Assembly (NCBI RefSeq): GCF_013371085.1
Contig: NZ_JABWCV010000019.1
Location: 1-64,000, forward strand
DNA from: Vreelandella maris
Lineage (GTDB): Bacteria; Pseudomonadota; Gammaproteobacteria; Pseudomonadales; Halomonadaceae
DNA length: 64,000 nt
Reading direction: 5' to 3'
Part shown: positions 9,696 through 18,616 of the stretch, piece by piece
How positions within the stretch are numbered: the first letter of the stretch is position 1
Layout of the letters: each line of letters begins with the position of its first letter
Position numbers and translations under genes: made by a program
Notes under the pieces: generated by a model
Database searches by the model: none
What the model saw: the letters and a program-made list of their open reading frames with translations, nothing else
Told to the model about the DNA's origin: nothing

Positions 9696-10427
9696 CTACA
9701 ACCGTACAGGCAAATGACGGGCTAACCGTACACCCGTAGGGGTTCCCTGCTCTCGCTCCACGTCAATGCCATAGGCCAGCACTTCCACACCGCTGGCCGC
9801 GGCCTCCGCCAGAGCCGCTGCGTACGTCGCATCAATATGCGCAGCGGCGGCGACGTCAGCAATGCCTTCATGGGCAACACAAAATAGCAATACCGCCCGT
9901 TCACCCTGCTCCGCCAGTAAACGCAGCGAATGCAAATGCTTGGTGCCGCGCACGCTTACCGAGTCCGGAAAGTAGCCGTGGCCATCCTCCTCTTTCAGGG
10001 TGACCTGCTTCACCTCAATATACGCCCGCCCCCGTTCTGGATCCTCTAGCATAAAATCGAGGCGGGCACCGGCTACTTTCACTTCCCGGCGCAAGGTGGC
10101 ATAGCCTGCTAACGGCGCCAAAGCCCCCGCCTCCAGCGCCGCTTCAACAATGCGATTGGCCCGGCCGGTATGCACCGAGGCGAGCGCCACCTGCCCATCA
10201 GCTTGCGGGAGTTCGATAAACTCCCAGGTCCAGGCCAACTTACGCTTAGGGTTATCGCTAGGTGACAGCCACACTCGGCATCCTGGCACGTTCACTGCTT
10301 TCATCGAACCGGTATTGGGGCAGTGAGCGACCACCTCACGGCCATCATCTAACAGGATATCGGCAAGAAATCGTTTATAGCGCTTGAGCAGTATGCCCGG
10401 TACAAGCGCTGGATAGCCCAGCATCAC
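9696..10427 (-). CDS. sfsA: SfsA family DNA/RNA-binding nuclease-like protein
   Basis: This is the sugar fermentation stimulation protein A family, 243 residues. The conserved N-terminal LLKRYKRFLADI and HCPNTGSM stretches and the nuclease-like LDFMLED...AYIEVKQVTL core are present. The E. coli homologue was linked to maltose gene expression, and its true activity is uncertain. It overlaps the upstream aminotransferase stop by 4 bp and lies near dksA, as in E. coli and Pseudomonas. Confidence 0.93.
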   Translation of the reverse strand: MMLGYPALVPGILLKRYKRFLADILLDDGREVVAHCPNTGSMKAVNVPGCRVWLSPSDNPKRKLAWTWEFIELPQADGQVALASVHTGRANRIVEAALEAGALAPLAGYATLRREVKVAGARLDFMLEDPERGRAYIEVKQVTLKEEDGHGYFPDSVSVRGTKHLHSLRLLAEQGERAVLLFCVAHEGIADVAAAAHIDATYAAALAEAAASGVEVLAYGIDVEREQGTPTGVRLARHLPVRL

Positions 10428-11584
10428 AGCCTGCCCACAAAGCGGGCAATCCGCGCCACCGCCTCTTCCAGGCGGGCCACATCATTGGTGAAGGCAATGC
10501 GCACATGGTGTTCGCCGCCACGCACGGCAAAATCAATACCCGGGGTAATCGCCACGTTCTCTTCCAGCAGCAGGCGTTCACAGAAAGATTGGCTATCGCG
10601 GCTGTAGCGGGAGATATCCAGCCATAAATAGAACGCCCCTTGGGGAGGTAGATCCGGCGCCAGCCCTAAGCTAGCCAAGCCCCTCAATAGCACCTGACGG
10701 CGCTCTTTCAGAGTTTCACGGCGCTGTTCGAGAATCCCGCGGCATTCCGGTGTAAATGCTGCCAGCGCGGCATGCTGAGAAGGCGTTGGCGCGGCAAGGA
10801 ACATATTCTGCGCCAGTCGGGTTAATGGCTCTACCGCATGCTCGGGCGCCACCAACCAGCCCAGGCGCCAACCGGTCATGCCGAAATATTTTGAGAAGCT
10901 ATTCACCACAAAAGCACTGTCTGAGAGCGAAGTCGCCGAGAGCGGCGCATCGTCGTAGTTAAGGCCCTGATAAATCTCATCGACGATGACCTCGCCTTCG
11001 CGCTCGGCGACGGCCGCCAGAACTGCCGAAAGCTGTGGCGCGCTCAACGTATGGCCGGTGGGGTTAGAGGGCGATGCCAGCATCGCCAGGCTCGTCTTCT
11101 CACGCCAATGCTGCGCCACCAAGGCGGCATCCAATTGCCAGCCACTATCACGCCCCACGGATACCGCATAGATTTCAGCGCCAGCTAACGCCATAAAGTG
11201 ACGGTTGCAGGGATAGTTAGGGTCGGCCATCAGCACCCGCGAGCCCGTTTCAACTAATAGCTGGCTCGCCAGCAGCAATGCGCCTGACGCACCGGGTGTT
11301 ACCAAAATACGCGCTGGATCTACCGTGGCATTAAAGTGCTCAGCGTAGTGCCCGGCAATTGCTTCACGCAGTGCGGGTATCCCTGCCGCGGGGGTATAAC
11401 GAGTATGACCACTGGCCAGCGCCTGCTGCCCGGCGGCTATAATCGGCTCTGGGGTAGCAAAATCCGGCTCACCGACTTCTAAATGAATCACATCGTGGCC
11501 GGCGGCTTCCCGCGCCTGGGCCATTTCCAGCAAATGCATGACCCGAAAAGGGGCAACGTGATCGACACGTGAATTCCAGGCCAT
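10424..11584 (-). CDS. Class I/II pyridoxal phosphate aminotransferase
   Basis: This 386-residue fold-type I aminotransferase has the PLP lysine in VVNSFSKYFGMTGWR, the substrate-binding N and Y in SPSNPTGHTL and IVDEIYQGL, and the C-terminal arginine region HHVRIAFTN. Substrate cannot be told from sequence. The N-terminal VDHVAPFRVM is shared with an uncharacterised Pseudomonas aminotransferase found between dksA and sfsA, so the position is conserved. It is co-directional with sfsA and divergent from dksA. Confidence 0.92.
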   Translation of the reverse strand: MAWNSRVDHVAPFRVMHLLEMAQAREAAGHDVIHLEVGEPDFATPEPIIAAGQQALASGHTRYTPAAGIPALREAIAGHYAEHFNATVDPARILVTPGASGALLLASQLLVETGSRVLMADPNYPCNRHFMALAGAEIYAVSVGRDSGWQLDAALVAQHWREKTSLAMLASPSNPTGHTLSAPQLSAVLAAVAEREGEVIVDEIYQGLNYDDAPLSATSLSDSAFVVNSFSKYFGMTGWRLGWLVAPEHAVEPLTRLAQNMFLAAPTPSQHAALAAFTPECRGILEQRRETLKERRQVLLRGLASLGLAPDLPPQGAFYLWLDISRYSRDSQSFCERLLLEENVAITPGIDFAVRGGEHHVRIAFTNDVARLEEAVARIARFVGRL

Positions 11585-11799
11585 AACGGCTCCTTCATGT
11601 AATCATTTTTGAAACTGAACAAATATTGAAAAGCTAACTAAAACATGGTGCTAGTCATATTCAAGGTCAAACAATCGCAGAAAGCTCACCATTATGCTTG
11701 CAAACCAGCCATTTTTCAGCTAAACAAGCATCCCTTTGGCGTGAGATCGTGACATACGCTCATGGTCGATCAGTAGTCACATATGTAAGGGGCAGTCCC

Positions 11800-12237
11800 A
11801 TGCCAGTAGCAGAAAAGAAAACGGAAGCGTCCAAGTCCTTCACTCCGTATGAGCCAGCGCCGGGTGAAGAGTATATGAACGAGCAGCAGCTAGCGCACTT
11901 CCGTCAGCTGCTGCTGGATTGGAAACAGGATCTCATGGAAGAGGTGGATCGTACCGTACGCCACCTGCAGGAAGATGCGAATAATTACGCCGACCCCGCC
12001 GACCGCGCTACCCAGGAAGAGGGCTTTAGTCTGGAACTGCGTACCCGGGATCGCGAGCGTAAGCTGCTCAAGAAAATTAATGAGACGTTGGATAACATCG
12101 ATGATGACGATTACGGTTTCTGCGAAGCCTGCGGCGTGGAAATCGGTATCCGTCGTTTAGAAGCTCGTCCCACCGCTACGCTCTGCGTGGATTGCAAAAC
12201 CTTGGCAGAACTGAAAGAAAAACAGCTTGGCGGCTGA
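11800..12237 (+). CDS. dksA: RNA polymerase-binding transcription factor DksA
   Basis: DksA binds the secondary channel of RNA polymerase and, with ppGpp, tunes rRNA and biosynthetic promoters. The zinc finger has C108, C111, C129 and C132, and the coiled-coil tip has the two key aspartates in DPADRA (D65, D68). I chose ATG 11800 (145 residues), preceded by AAGGGG, instead of a TTG at 11698 that would add 34 residues with no family match. A terminator follows. Confidence 0.97.
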   Translation: MPVAEKKTEASKSFTPYEPAPGEEYMNEQQLAHFRQLLLDWKQDLMEEVDRTVRHLQEDANNYADPADRATQEEGFSLELRTRDRERKLLKKINETLDNIDDDDYGFCEACGVEIGIRRLEARPTATLCVDCKTLAELKEKQLGG

Positions 12238-12264
12238 GCGCTAAAAGAACGTTCTATTCGAACG

Positions 12265-12289
12265 CGGGCACCTTAGGGTGCCCGTTTTT
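12265..12289 (+). terminator. Rho-independent terminator of dksA
   Basis: CGGGCACC, loop TTAG, GGTGCCCG, then TTTTT. It lies 28 bp after the dksA stop. Confidence 0.9.
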
Positions 12290-12306
12290 GTTAATGACTT
12301 TTTTGC

Positions 12307-13248
12307 ATGACGAAAGCTTCCTACAACGACGCTACTATGAATAATTCTGCTCGCTATCGTGGCCGCTTTGCGCCTACGCCCTCTGGCCCGCTGCACTTTG
12401 GCTCACTGGTTGCCGCCCTAGGCAGCTATCTAGATGCCCGCGCGGCCGATGGGCAGTGGCTGGTGCGTATTGAAGATATTGACCCACCCCGCTGCCCTGA
12501 AGGTGCAGCGAGCACCATTTTGCGCCAGCTGGAAACCTTTGGTCTGGAGTGGGACGCGGAGGTCATGTGGCAGCACACCCGTGGCGATGTGTATCAACAC
12601 GCTTTAGATCGGCTGATACAGCTAGATCTTGCCTACCCTTGCAGTTGTTCGCGTAAGCAGTGGCAGGCGTTTGATATCTACCCTGGCTGGTGCCGTAATG
12701 GCGTTTGCGATGTGAATAAACCGGTGGCCTGGCGGCTGCGCAGCGACCTTGGCGAGCGCCCTATCCGCTGGCAAGACCGGCTGTTCGGCGAACAGCAGTT
12801 TGACCCCGCTGAACTGGGCGATGTGGTATTAAAGCGCAAAGATGGCCTATGGGCGTATCAGCTTGCCGTCGTAGTGGATGACGCCGAGCAGCAGATTACC
12901 GATGTGGTACGCGGGCTCGATTTGCTCGATAACACCCCTTGGCAGCGCCAACTACAGAACGCGCTTCAACTGCCGCAGCCGCGCTACCTACACTTACCGC
13001 TCATCGTCACTGCTGAAGGACAAAAGCTCTCAAAGCAAAACCTGGCCCCGCCCCTGGCAGAAGACGAGCAGGAAGTGCGCCAGCAGCTCTTTCAAGCGTT
13101 GGAAGCACTTGATCAAACGCCACCCCAGGAACTTGCCTCAGAGCCCCCGGCGACTCAGTTACACTGGGCGGTAGCGAACTGGTCATTGGCACGGCTACGG
13201 CCTACGGCACACCGCTTAACTCCCTCTTTACGTTCAGCAGGAGATTGA
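12307..13248 (+). CDS. gluQ: Glutamyl-Q tRNA(Asp) synthetase
   Basis: This truncated GluRS paralogue attaches glutamate to queuosine in the anticodon of tRNA-Asp. It has the catalytic half only (313 residues). Visible motifs are [13 protein letters not shown] (HIGH-type), the zinc-site cysteines in [10 protein letters not shown] with YPGWC, and KLSKQN in place of KMSKS. There is no anticodon-binding domain, as expected. The start is uncertain: ATG 12307 and ATG 12337 both lack a clear ribosome site. The dksA-gluQ order is widely conserved. Confidence 0.95.
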   Translation: MTKASYNDATMNNSARYRGRFAPTPSGPLHFGSLVAALGSYLDARAADGQWLVRIEDIDPPRCPEGAASTILRQLETFGLEWDAEVMWQHTRGDVYQHALDRLIQLDLAYPCSCSRKQWQAFDIYPGWCRNGVCDVNKPVAWRLRSDLGERPIRWQDRLFGEQQFDPAELGDVVLKRKDGLWAYQLAVVVDDAEQQITDVVRGLDLLDNTPWQRQLQNALQLPQPRYLHLPLIVTAEGQKLSKQNLAPPLAEDEQEVRQQLFQALEALDQTPPQELASEPPATQLHWAVANWSLARLRPTAHRLTPSLRSAGD

Positions 13249-13249
13249 T

Positions 13250-13426
13250 ATGTATGTCTATCGCATCATGCTGTTTTTGGTGTTTGGCGGCTACCTGCTC
13301 TCGCCACTGCTGATGAATGGCTGGAGCGACCCTGAGTCTGCCTGGTACCGGCCATTTGCGATATGGGGCGGCTTGATTGCCCTCACCCTCTGGCTGGAGC
13401 AGAAGAGGAAGCTTGATGAACGTTGA
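13250..13426 (+). CDS. cbrX: Small membrane protein upstream of cbrA (CbrX-like)
   Basis: This 58-residue ORF begins MYVYRIMLFLVFGGYLL and ends [10 protein letters not shown]. Two hydrophobic helices (about 5-22 and 37-50) are separated by a short acidic loop. An AGGAG ribosome site precedes it. Its stop lies inside the cbrA gene: the two overlap by 11 bp in different frames, which implies translational coupling. In Pseudomonas a small gene named cbrX holds the same position. Homology is inferred from position, size and topology, not from an alignment. Confidence 0.75.
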   Translation: MYVYRIMLFLVFGGYLLSPLLMNGWSDPESAWYRPFAIWGGLIALTLWLEQKRKLDER

Positions 13427-16376
13427 GATGCCCGTTGAGATAGTCGGCGTCTTATTGCTTGGGCTGGGCTATCTGGCGCTGCTGTTTGGCTGCGGTTTTG
13501 CGGTAGAGCGTGGCTGGGTGCCAGTGCATATTACTCGCCACCCGGTTGTTTACACCCTTGCTCTGGGCGTTTATGCCAGCGCCTGGGCAATCTATGGCAG
13601 CGTGGAGATGGCTGCCAACGCGGGGTTTGGCTACCTTGCCTACTACCTGGGCGCGGCGGGTGCTTTTTTGCTGGCGCCCGTACTGCTGGTGCCGATCCAG
13701 CGCATCACCCGTACCTATCAATTAACATCGCTGGCAGACCTGTTTGCCTTTCGCTTTCGCTCGCGGTGGGCGGGCACGCTGGTCACTCTTGTTAGTCTAC
13801 TGGCGGTGCTGCCGCTACTGGGTATTCAAGTAAAAACCCTGAGCGAAGCCGTCAATATCATTACCGCTAGCCAAGCGGGCAGCAGCGTGGCCCTACTTTT
13901 TTGCGCGGTTATTGCTGCCTTTGCGGTCATTTTCGGTGCGCGCCGTAGCCAGTCTCATGGGCGCCACGACACGCTGCTTAGCGCCATTGCGTTTGAATCT
14001 ATCGTCAAGCTGCTGACCATGCTAGGACTCGGAGCGGTGGCACTATGGGTGGTATTTGACGGCCCTGGTGATCTTCAGCTGTGGTTGGAAGGCCCCGGCG
14101 CAGCGCTGCAACAGCAAACCCCTAAGTTTGACCCCGCCCAATGGCGCACCCTTCTGCTACTGTTCTTCGCCGCTGCGTTTATGATGCCGCACCTGTTTCA
14201 TATCAGCTTTGCGGAAAGCCTGTCGCGGCATACTTTGCTACAAGCGAGTTGGGCGCTGCCGCTTTTTTTACTGCTAATGGCGCTGCCCGTGCCAGTGATC
14301 TGGTGGGCCGCTCAGTCAGTTAATCCTGACATACCCATCGCTGCCTATGCCGCTTACCTGATGACCGAACACTGGTGGGTGGGCGCGCTGGCATTTATCG
14401 GCGGACTAGCCGCTGCCAGTGGCACCATGATTATGATTGCGCTGGCGCTCTCCGGCATGGTGTTGAATCACATTGTACTGGTAGCAAGACCGCCTGAAGC
14501 ACGTAGTGACCTCTATGGTTGGCTACTATGGTTACGCCGAGGCTTGGTCGTTGCTGTGATTATCGGTGGCTGGCTGTTTTACCAAGGGGTGGGCCGTCAC
14601 CACAGCTTAATCGGCCTGGGGTTAGCGGCCTTTGTAGGTATGGCCCAGTGTCTGCCCGGTATGCTGGCGCTGCTCTATTGGCCGGGCGCTAACCGTAAAG
14701 GCATGATTGTGGGCTTGAGCGCAGGCGTTAGCGTATGGCTGTGGGGGCTATGGCTCCCCCTTATGCTCTCACTCCCAGCCCCGGCGCTCCCCTTTACACC
14801 ACTCACTGCCGCCGATGCACCACTGTGGTACAACGTCACGCTGCTGTCGTTAGCCGTCAACATCTTGCTCTTGATTGTGATCTCACTGTTTACGCGCATC
14901 TCTGAAGGGGAGCAATCCGCCGCGGAGGCGTGCTCGGTCGATGCGGTGATTCGCTCCAAACGCTTCCCCTTAGAAGCCGCGACAGCCAGTGATTTTTCCA
15001 CCCACTTAGCCCAGGCACTTGGCGATGAAGCCGCCAGCCGTGAAGTCGCCCGCGCCTTGAAAGCGCTCAACTTAACGCCCCAAGAGCGCCGCCCCTACGC
15101 GCTGCGCCGCTTACGTGACCGTATTCAGGCCAATCTTTCTGGGTTGATGGGGCCTTCTGTGGCGCGGGATATCGTTGACCGTTATCTGCCCTACCGTCAC
15201 GACGACACTCCAGAAACCGACGACATTCACTTTGTCGAGAGCCGCTTGGAAGCTTACCGCTCACGGCTAACAGGGTTAGCCCGTGAACTCGACGGCTTGC
15301 GCCGCCACCACCGCCAGACGCTGGCCTATTTACCGGTGGGGCTGTGCGTACTGGGCGATGATGATGAGCTGCTGATGTGGAATCAGGCGCTCTCGCAGCT
15401 TTCAGGTATTAGCGGTGAAAGCGTGATCGGCTCACGCCGTGACAGCCTACCCGCCCCGTGGCCAAGTTTGCTGGGCAGCGTGCTAGATGCCACGTCAACG
15501 CCACTCTACAAACAGGCTGTCACGTTACACGGCAAGGACTACTTTCTGACCCTGCACAAAGCCATTCTCAGCGGCCATGATAGCCGTGGTGGCAGCGTCA
15601 TTTTGATTGAAGACCATACCGAGATGAAGTGGCTGGAAGATGAGCTGGTGCATGCGGCGCGGCTCGCCTCGATTGGTCAATTAGCCGCTGGGGTCGCCCA
15701 TGAAATCGGCAACCCAATTACCGGTATCTCATCACTGGCGCAGAACCTTCGCTACGACACCAATGATCCAGCCCTGCTGGAGACTGCCGATCAGATTCAG
15801 CAGCTGACCCAGCGGGTGACCAAAATCGTCAACTCGTTGGTCGGTTTTGCCCACGGCGGGCGTCAATCGGTGCCGCTCCCTACCTCGCCGGTCGCGCTCG
15901 CATCGATCAGCGACGATGCGTTGCACTTGATCCACCTCGCCCGCTCGGGAGAGGATGTTATTTTAACCAATGATACGCCCGACGACTTGGTGGTTCGCGG
16001 CGATGCTCAGCGATTAACCCAGGTCATGGTCAATCTACTCAGCAACGCCCGGGATGCCTGTGGCCAAGGCGGGCAAGTGCACATTGACGCCGGGTGCGAT
16101 GACCAGCTCGCCTGGTGGCGGATTACGGACAACGGCCAGGGGATTGATCCTCGGGTGCGCGACCACTTATTTGAGCCCTTTACTACCACTAAGCCAGCTG
16201 GCGAAGGCACCGGCCTGGGTCTTTCGTTGGCTTATCAAATTATCAATGAGCATCAGGGTAAAATAGACGTGGCCTCGCCACCGCCCGGACAGCCTCGCGG
16301 CACTGCCATTACGTTATGGCTGCCGCTTTACCAACAGGATAATCAGCCAGCTCATGCCAAGGATTCTGATTGTTGA
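13416..16376 (+). CDS. cbrA: Sensor histidine kinase CbrA with transporter domain
   Basis: This 986-residue kinase fuses an SLC5/sodium:solute symporter-like domain of about 12-13 helices (residues about 5-490) to a linker/STAC-like region, a PAS domain (about 640-740) and a kinase core. The phosphoacceptor is His762 in [14 protein letters not shown]1 and G2 boxes ([23 protein letters not shown]) follow. CbrA/CbrB controls carbon/nitrogen balance and amino acid use in pseudomonads. ATG 13416 has AGGAAG upstream; an in-frame TTG further upstream is rejected. The gene overlaps cbrX at its start and cbrB by 23 bp at its end. Confidence 0.95.
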   Translation: MNVEMPVEIVGVLLLGLGYLALLFGCGFAVERGWVPVHITRHPVVYTLALGVYASAWAIYGSVEMAANAGFGYLAYYLGAAGAFLLAPVLLVPIQRITRTYQLTSLADLFAFRFRSRWAGTLVTLVSLLAVLPLLGIQVKTLSEAVNIITASQAGSSVALLFCAVIAAFAVIFGARRSQSHGRHDTLLSAIAFESIVKLLTMLGLGAVALWVVFDGPGDLQLWLEGPGAALQQQTPKFDPAQWRTLLLLFFAAAFMMPHLFHISFAESLSRHTLLQASWALPLFLLLMALPVPVIWWAAQSVNPDIPIAAYAAYLMTEHWWVGALAFIGGLAAASGTMIMIALALSGMVLNHIVLVARPPEARSDLYGWLLWLRRGLVVAVIIGGWLFYQGVGRHHSLIGLGLAAFVGMAQCLPGMLALLYWPGANRKGMIVGLSAGVSVWLWGLWLPLMLSLPAPALPFTPLTAADAPLWYNVTLLSLAVNILLLIVISLFTRISEGEQSAAEACSVDAVIRSKRFPLEAATASDFSTHLAQALGDEAASREVARALKALNLTPQERRPYALRRLRDRIQANLSGLMGPSVARDIVDRYLPYRHDDTPETDDIHFVESRLEAYRSRLTGLARELDGLRRHHRQTLAYLPVGLCVLGDDDELLMWNQALSQLSGISGESVIGSRRDSLPAPWPSLLGSVLDATSTPLYKQAVTLHGKDYFLTLHKAILSGHDSRGGSVILIEDHTEMKWLEDELVHAARLASIGQLAAGVAHEIGNPITGISSLAQNLRYDTNDPALLETADQIQQLTQRVTKIVNSLVGFAHGGRQSVPLPTSPVALASISDDALHLIHLARSGEDVILTNDTPDDLVVRGDAQRLTQVMVNLLSNARDACGQGGQVHIDAGCDDQLAWWRITDNGQGIDPRVRDHLFEPFTTTKPAGEGTGLGLSLAYQIINEHQGKIDVASPPPGQPRGTAITLWLPLYQQDNQPAHAKDSDC

Positions 16377-17742
16377 AGATGAAGCGATTATTCGCAGCGC
16401 GCTAAAGCGACTACTGGAACGCAACGACTATACGGTCAGCGAAGCAGGCAGTGCTGAGGAGGCCTGCCAGCTTGAACTCACAGGGTTTGATCTCATAATC
16501 AGCGACTTGCGCTTGCCGGGCGAGCCAGGCACTTCCTTGATTGCTGTTGCGGCGCCCGTGCCAGTACTGATCATGACCAGCTACGCCAGCATGCGCTCTG
16601 CAGTGGAGGCGCTCAAACTGGGCGCCGTGGACTACGTTGCTAAGCCGTTTGACCATGCCGAGCTGCTGGAAACTGTTGAGCGGATCCTGCATAAGCAGTC
16701 AAACCAGCAGAGTCCGCCGCCGGATATCACTGACGCAGGTGGTGGACGTCAAACCATGATCGGCAACTGCGTTGCCATGCAGCAGGTTTACACCCGCATT
16801 CGTAAAACCGCACCAGCAGATGTCACCGTCTTGATCCTAGGCGAGTCGGGCACCGGCAAAGAGCTCGTGGCACGTGCTATTCACCAACAAAGCAAGCGGG
16901 CCAAAGCGCCGCTCATCAGCGTGAACTGTGCGGCAATCCCCGAAACGCTGATTGAATCCGAGCTTTTCGGGCACGAAAAAGGCGCCTTTACCGGCGCCAG
17001 CGCGGCGCGCACCGGCCTGGTGGAAGCTGCCGATGGCGGCACACTGTTCCTTGATGAGATTGGCGAGCTACCGCTAGATGCTCAGGCGCGTCTGTTACGC
17101 GTGCTGCAAGAGGGTGAAATCCGTAAAATTGGCTCGGTAGAAACCCGCCACGTTAACGTCCGCTTGATTGCCGCTACCCACAGGGACCTGCGTGCACTGT
17201 CAAAAACCGGCGAGTTCCGCCTCGACCTTTACTACCGCTTGAACGTGATGCAAATCGAGCTGCCGCCGCTACGCGAGCGTGAAGATGACGTGCTGGAGAT
17301 CGCCGATATTCTGCTCGATAAGGCGTGTAAGCGTCACGAACGCACAGGGCTGCGCCTATCCCGTGCAGCCCGCCAAGACCTGCGTGATTACCCATGGCCG
17401 GGCAATGTACGTGAGCTGGAGAACGCCTTGGAACGTGGGGTGATTCTTGCGGAAGGACACTTGATACACCCGGATGACTTGGGCCTGGCGCCCATTACGG
17501 CTCGCCCTCATGCGCCATCCACTAACGCCTCGGCTACCGGTGGCAGCCCAGACAAAATCACTGAAGAGAATGAAGATGACCTCTCCTTAGAGGATTATTT
17601 TCAGCATTTTGTGCTCGAACATCAGGATCAAATGAGTGAAACCGAGCTGGCCCAAAAACTTGGTATCAGCCGGAAAAACCTTTGGGAACGGCGCCAGCGG
17701 CTTGGTATACCGCGTAAAAAAACCGCTCGTCGCCCAGGCTAA
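16354..17742 (+). CDS. cbrB: Sigma-54 dependent response regulator CbrB
   Basis: This NtrC-family activator of 462 residues has a receiver domain with phosphoacceptor Asp51, an AAA+ domain with Walker A GESGTGKE from residue 163 and the sigma-54 contact loop GAFTGA at 210-215, and a C-terminal Fis-type helix-turn-helix ([19 protein letters not shown]). It is the partner of the overlapping cbrA. A sigma-54 promoter and a paired palindromic half-site lie directly downstream, in front of the candidate CrcZ-like RNA, the expected main target. Confidence 0.95.
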   Translation: MPRILIVEDEAIIRSALKRLLERNDYTVSEAGSAEEACQLELTGFDLIISDLRLPGEPGTSLIAVAAPVPVLIMTSYASMRSAVEALKLGAVDYVAKPFDHAELLETVERILHKQSNQQSPPPDITDAGGGRQTMIGNCVAMQQVYTRIRKTAPADVTVLILGESGTGKELVARAIHQQSKRAKAPLISVNCAAIPETLIESELFGHEKGAFTGASAARTGLVEAADGGTLFLDEIGELPLDAQARLLRVLQEGEIRKIGSVETRHVNVRLIAATHRDLRALSKTGEFRLDLYYRLNVMQIELPPLREREDDVLEIADILLDKACKRHERTGLRLSRAARQDLRDYPWPGNVRELENALERGVILAEGHLIHPDDLGLAPITARPHAPSTNASATGGSPDKITEENEDDLSLEDYFQHFVLEHQDQMSETELAQKLGISRKNLWERRQRLGIPRKKTARRPG

Positions 17743-17835
17743 AGGCTTAGGTAACGGCTTCAAACACCCACCTAAGACTATCGTCTAATGCACTGATTTA
17801 AATAAGAAATCATCTATTCGCGGCGACGCCGGTAC

Positions 17836-17886
17836 TGTTACCTTCCCACACAACAATATGCACAAACGACCGCAAAAGGGGTAACA
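17836..17886 (+). promoter_or_regulatory. Inverted repeat, candidate CbrB enhancer
   Basis: TGTTACC at 17836-17842 and its exact complement GGTAACA at 17880-17886 face each other, with centres 44 bp apart (about four helical turns). The site is centred about 125 bp upstream of the predicted sigma-54 start, normal for an NtrC-type enhancer. TGTTAC/GTAACA half-sites have been reported for CbrB in Pseudomonas, from memory with a shorter spacer. Assignment to CbrB is an inference. Confidence 0.55.
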
Positions 17887-17960
17887 CTTATCGAGCTGCA
17901 AAGTTTCTCTTTATTATAAAAAAACGCCAACCTTTTGAAATTTATAATTTATCCATTAGA

Positions 17961-17976
17961 TGGCACACCGCCTGCA
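17961..17976 (+). promoter_or_regulatory. Sigma-54 promoter of the CrcZ-like RNA
   Basis: TGGCACACCGCCTGCA matches the -24/-12 consensus TGGCAC-N5-TTGCA with one mismatch. The invariant GG (17962-17963) and GC (17974-17975) have the required 10-bp gap. The start of transcription is predicted near 17987. Confidence 0.75.
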
Positions 17977-17986
17977 GTATTACTAG

Positions 17987-18446
17987 GTAAGAAAAACAAA
18001 CTGGGCATAGCGGTAGGTCACCAACAAAAACAACACGACCTCGCCCTAACCTGAGCCAAAACAAAAACAACAGGGCTAGGTAGAGATAAAGGTACTAACA
18101 AGAATAATAGGCTTGAATCTCATTACTTGCTGGCGCAAGCAACACAGGCGCTGACAACAACAATAATGTAGTAAGTAGCCCGAAAGGACGCGACGTACAC
18201 AACAATTTGCATCCTAACAACAACAAAAGCAGTCAGTGTGTACACCCCGGCGCCAATAATAATTCCCCGGGGGAGAATAGTTCGCGGTTGGATTATTGTT
18301 TTGAATACGAGGCGGTCGGAACTATCGTGATCCTTACGCCTACCGACTGCGGTGCGTATTCAGGGCGATGTGCCATCATGAAGAAAAACAGCAGCATGGA
18401 CGCTGATTAATTGCTTAATAGGGGAGGCTCTCTTAGCCTCCCTTTT
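17987..18446 (+). ncRNA. crcZ: Candidate CrcZ-type regulatory RNA
   Basis: The 874-bp gap between cbrB and pcnB has no convincing gene but holds a sigma-54 promoter, a terminator and many A-rich boxes of the AAnAAnAA type. Clear ones are at 18023-18034, 18060-18071, 18097-18108, 18156-18167, 18216-18228 and 18255-18263, with weaker ones at 17989-18000, 18201-18206 and 18380-18389. In Pseudomonas, CrcZ sits in exactly this place, is made from a CbrB/sigma-54 promoter and sequesters Hfq (with Crc) through such boxes to relieve catabolite repression. Predicted length is about 460 nt, somewhat longer than the roughly 400 nt I recall for P. aeruginosa. The 5' end is inferred. Whether a Crc protein exists here cannot be seen. 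Confidence 0.8.
18422..18446 (+). terminator. Terminator of the CrcZ-like RNA
   Basis: GGGAGGCT, loop CTCTT, AGCCTCCC, then TTTT. It closes the RNA 170 bp before pcnB. Confidence 0.88.
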
Positions 18447-18616
18447 CCGTGTCTGAGTCTTGAGTTTACACACGTTAGCGTCAAGTGCTTTGCAAGCCAC
18501 TCTTTGCAAGCCATCAAGGGTCGGCTACACTCAGCCACTAATTGTTTATGTTCAGTACTCGCTTGAAGTACTTACTAATGGCTATCTTTTCGTACCCTGC
18601 GAGTTGAAATTATCGC

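Noticed and set aside
11698-11799. N-terminal extension of DksA from a TTG codon
   Set aside because: The added residues match no DksA, and ATG 11800 has a good ribosome site.
18207-18410. 67-codon open frame, Asn-rich start
   Set aside because: The Asn codons come from the AAC/AAT boxes of the CrcZ-like RNA, and there is no ribosome site.
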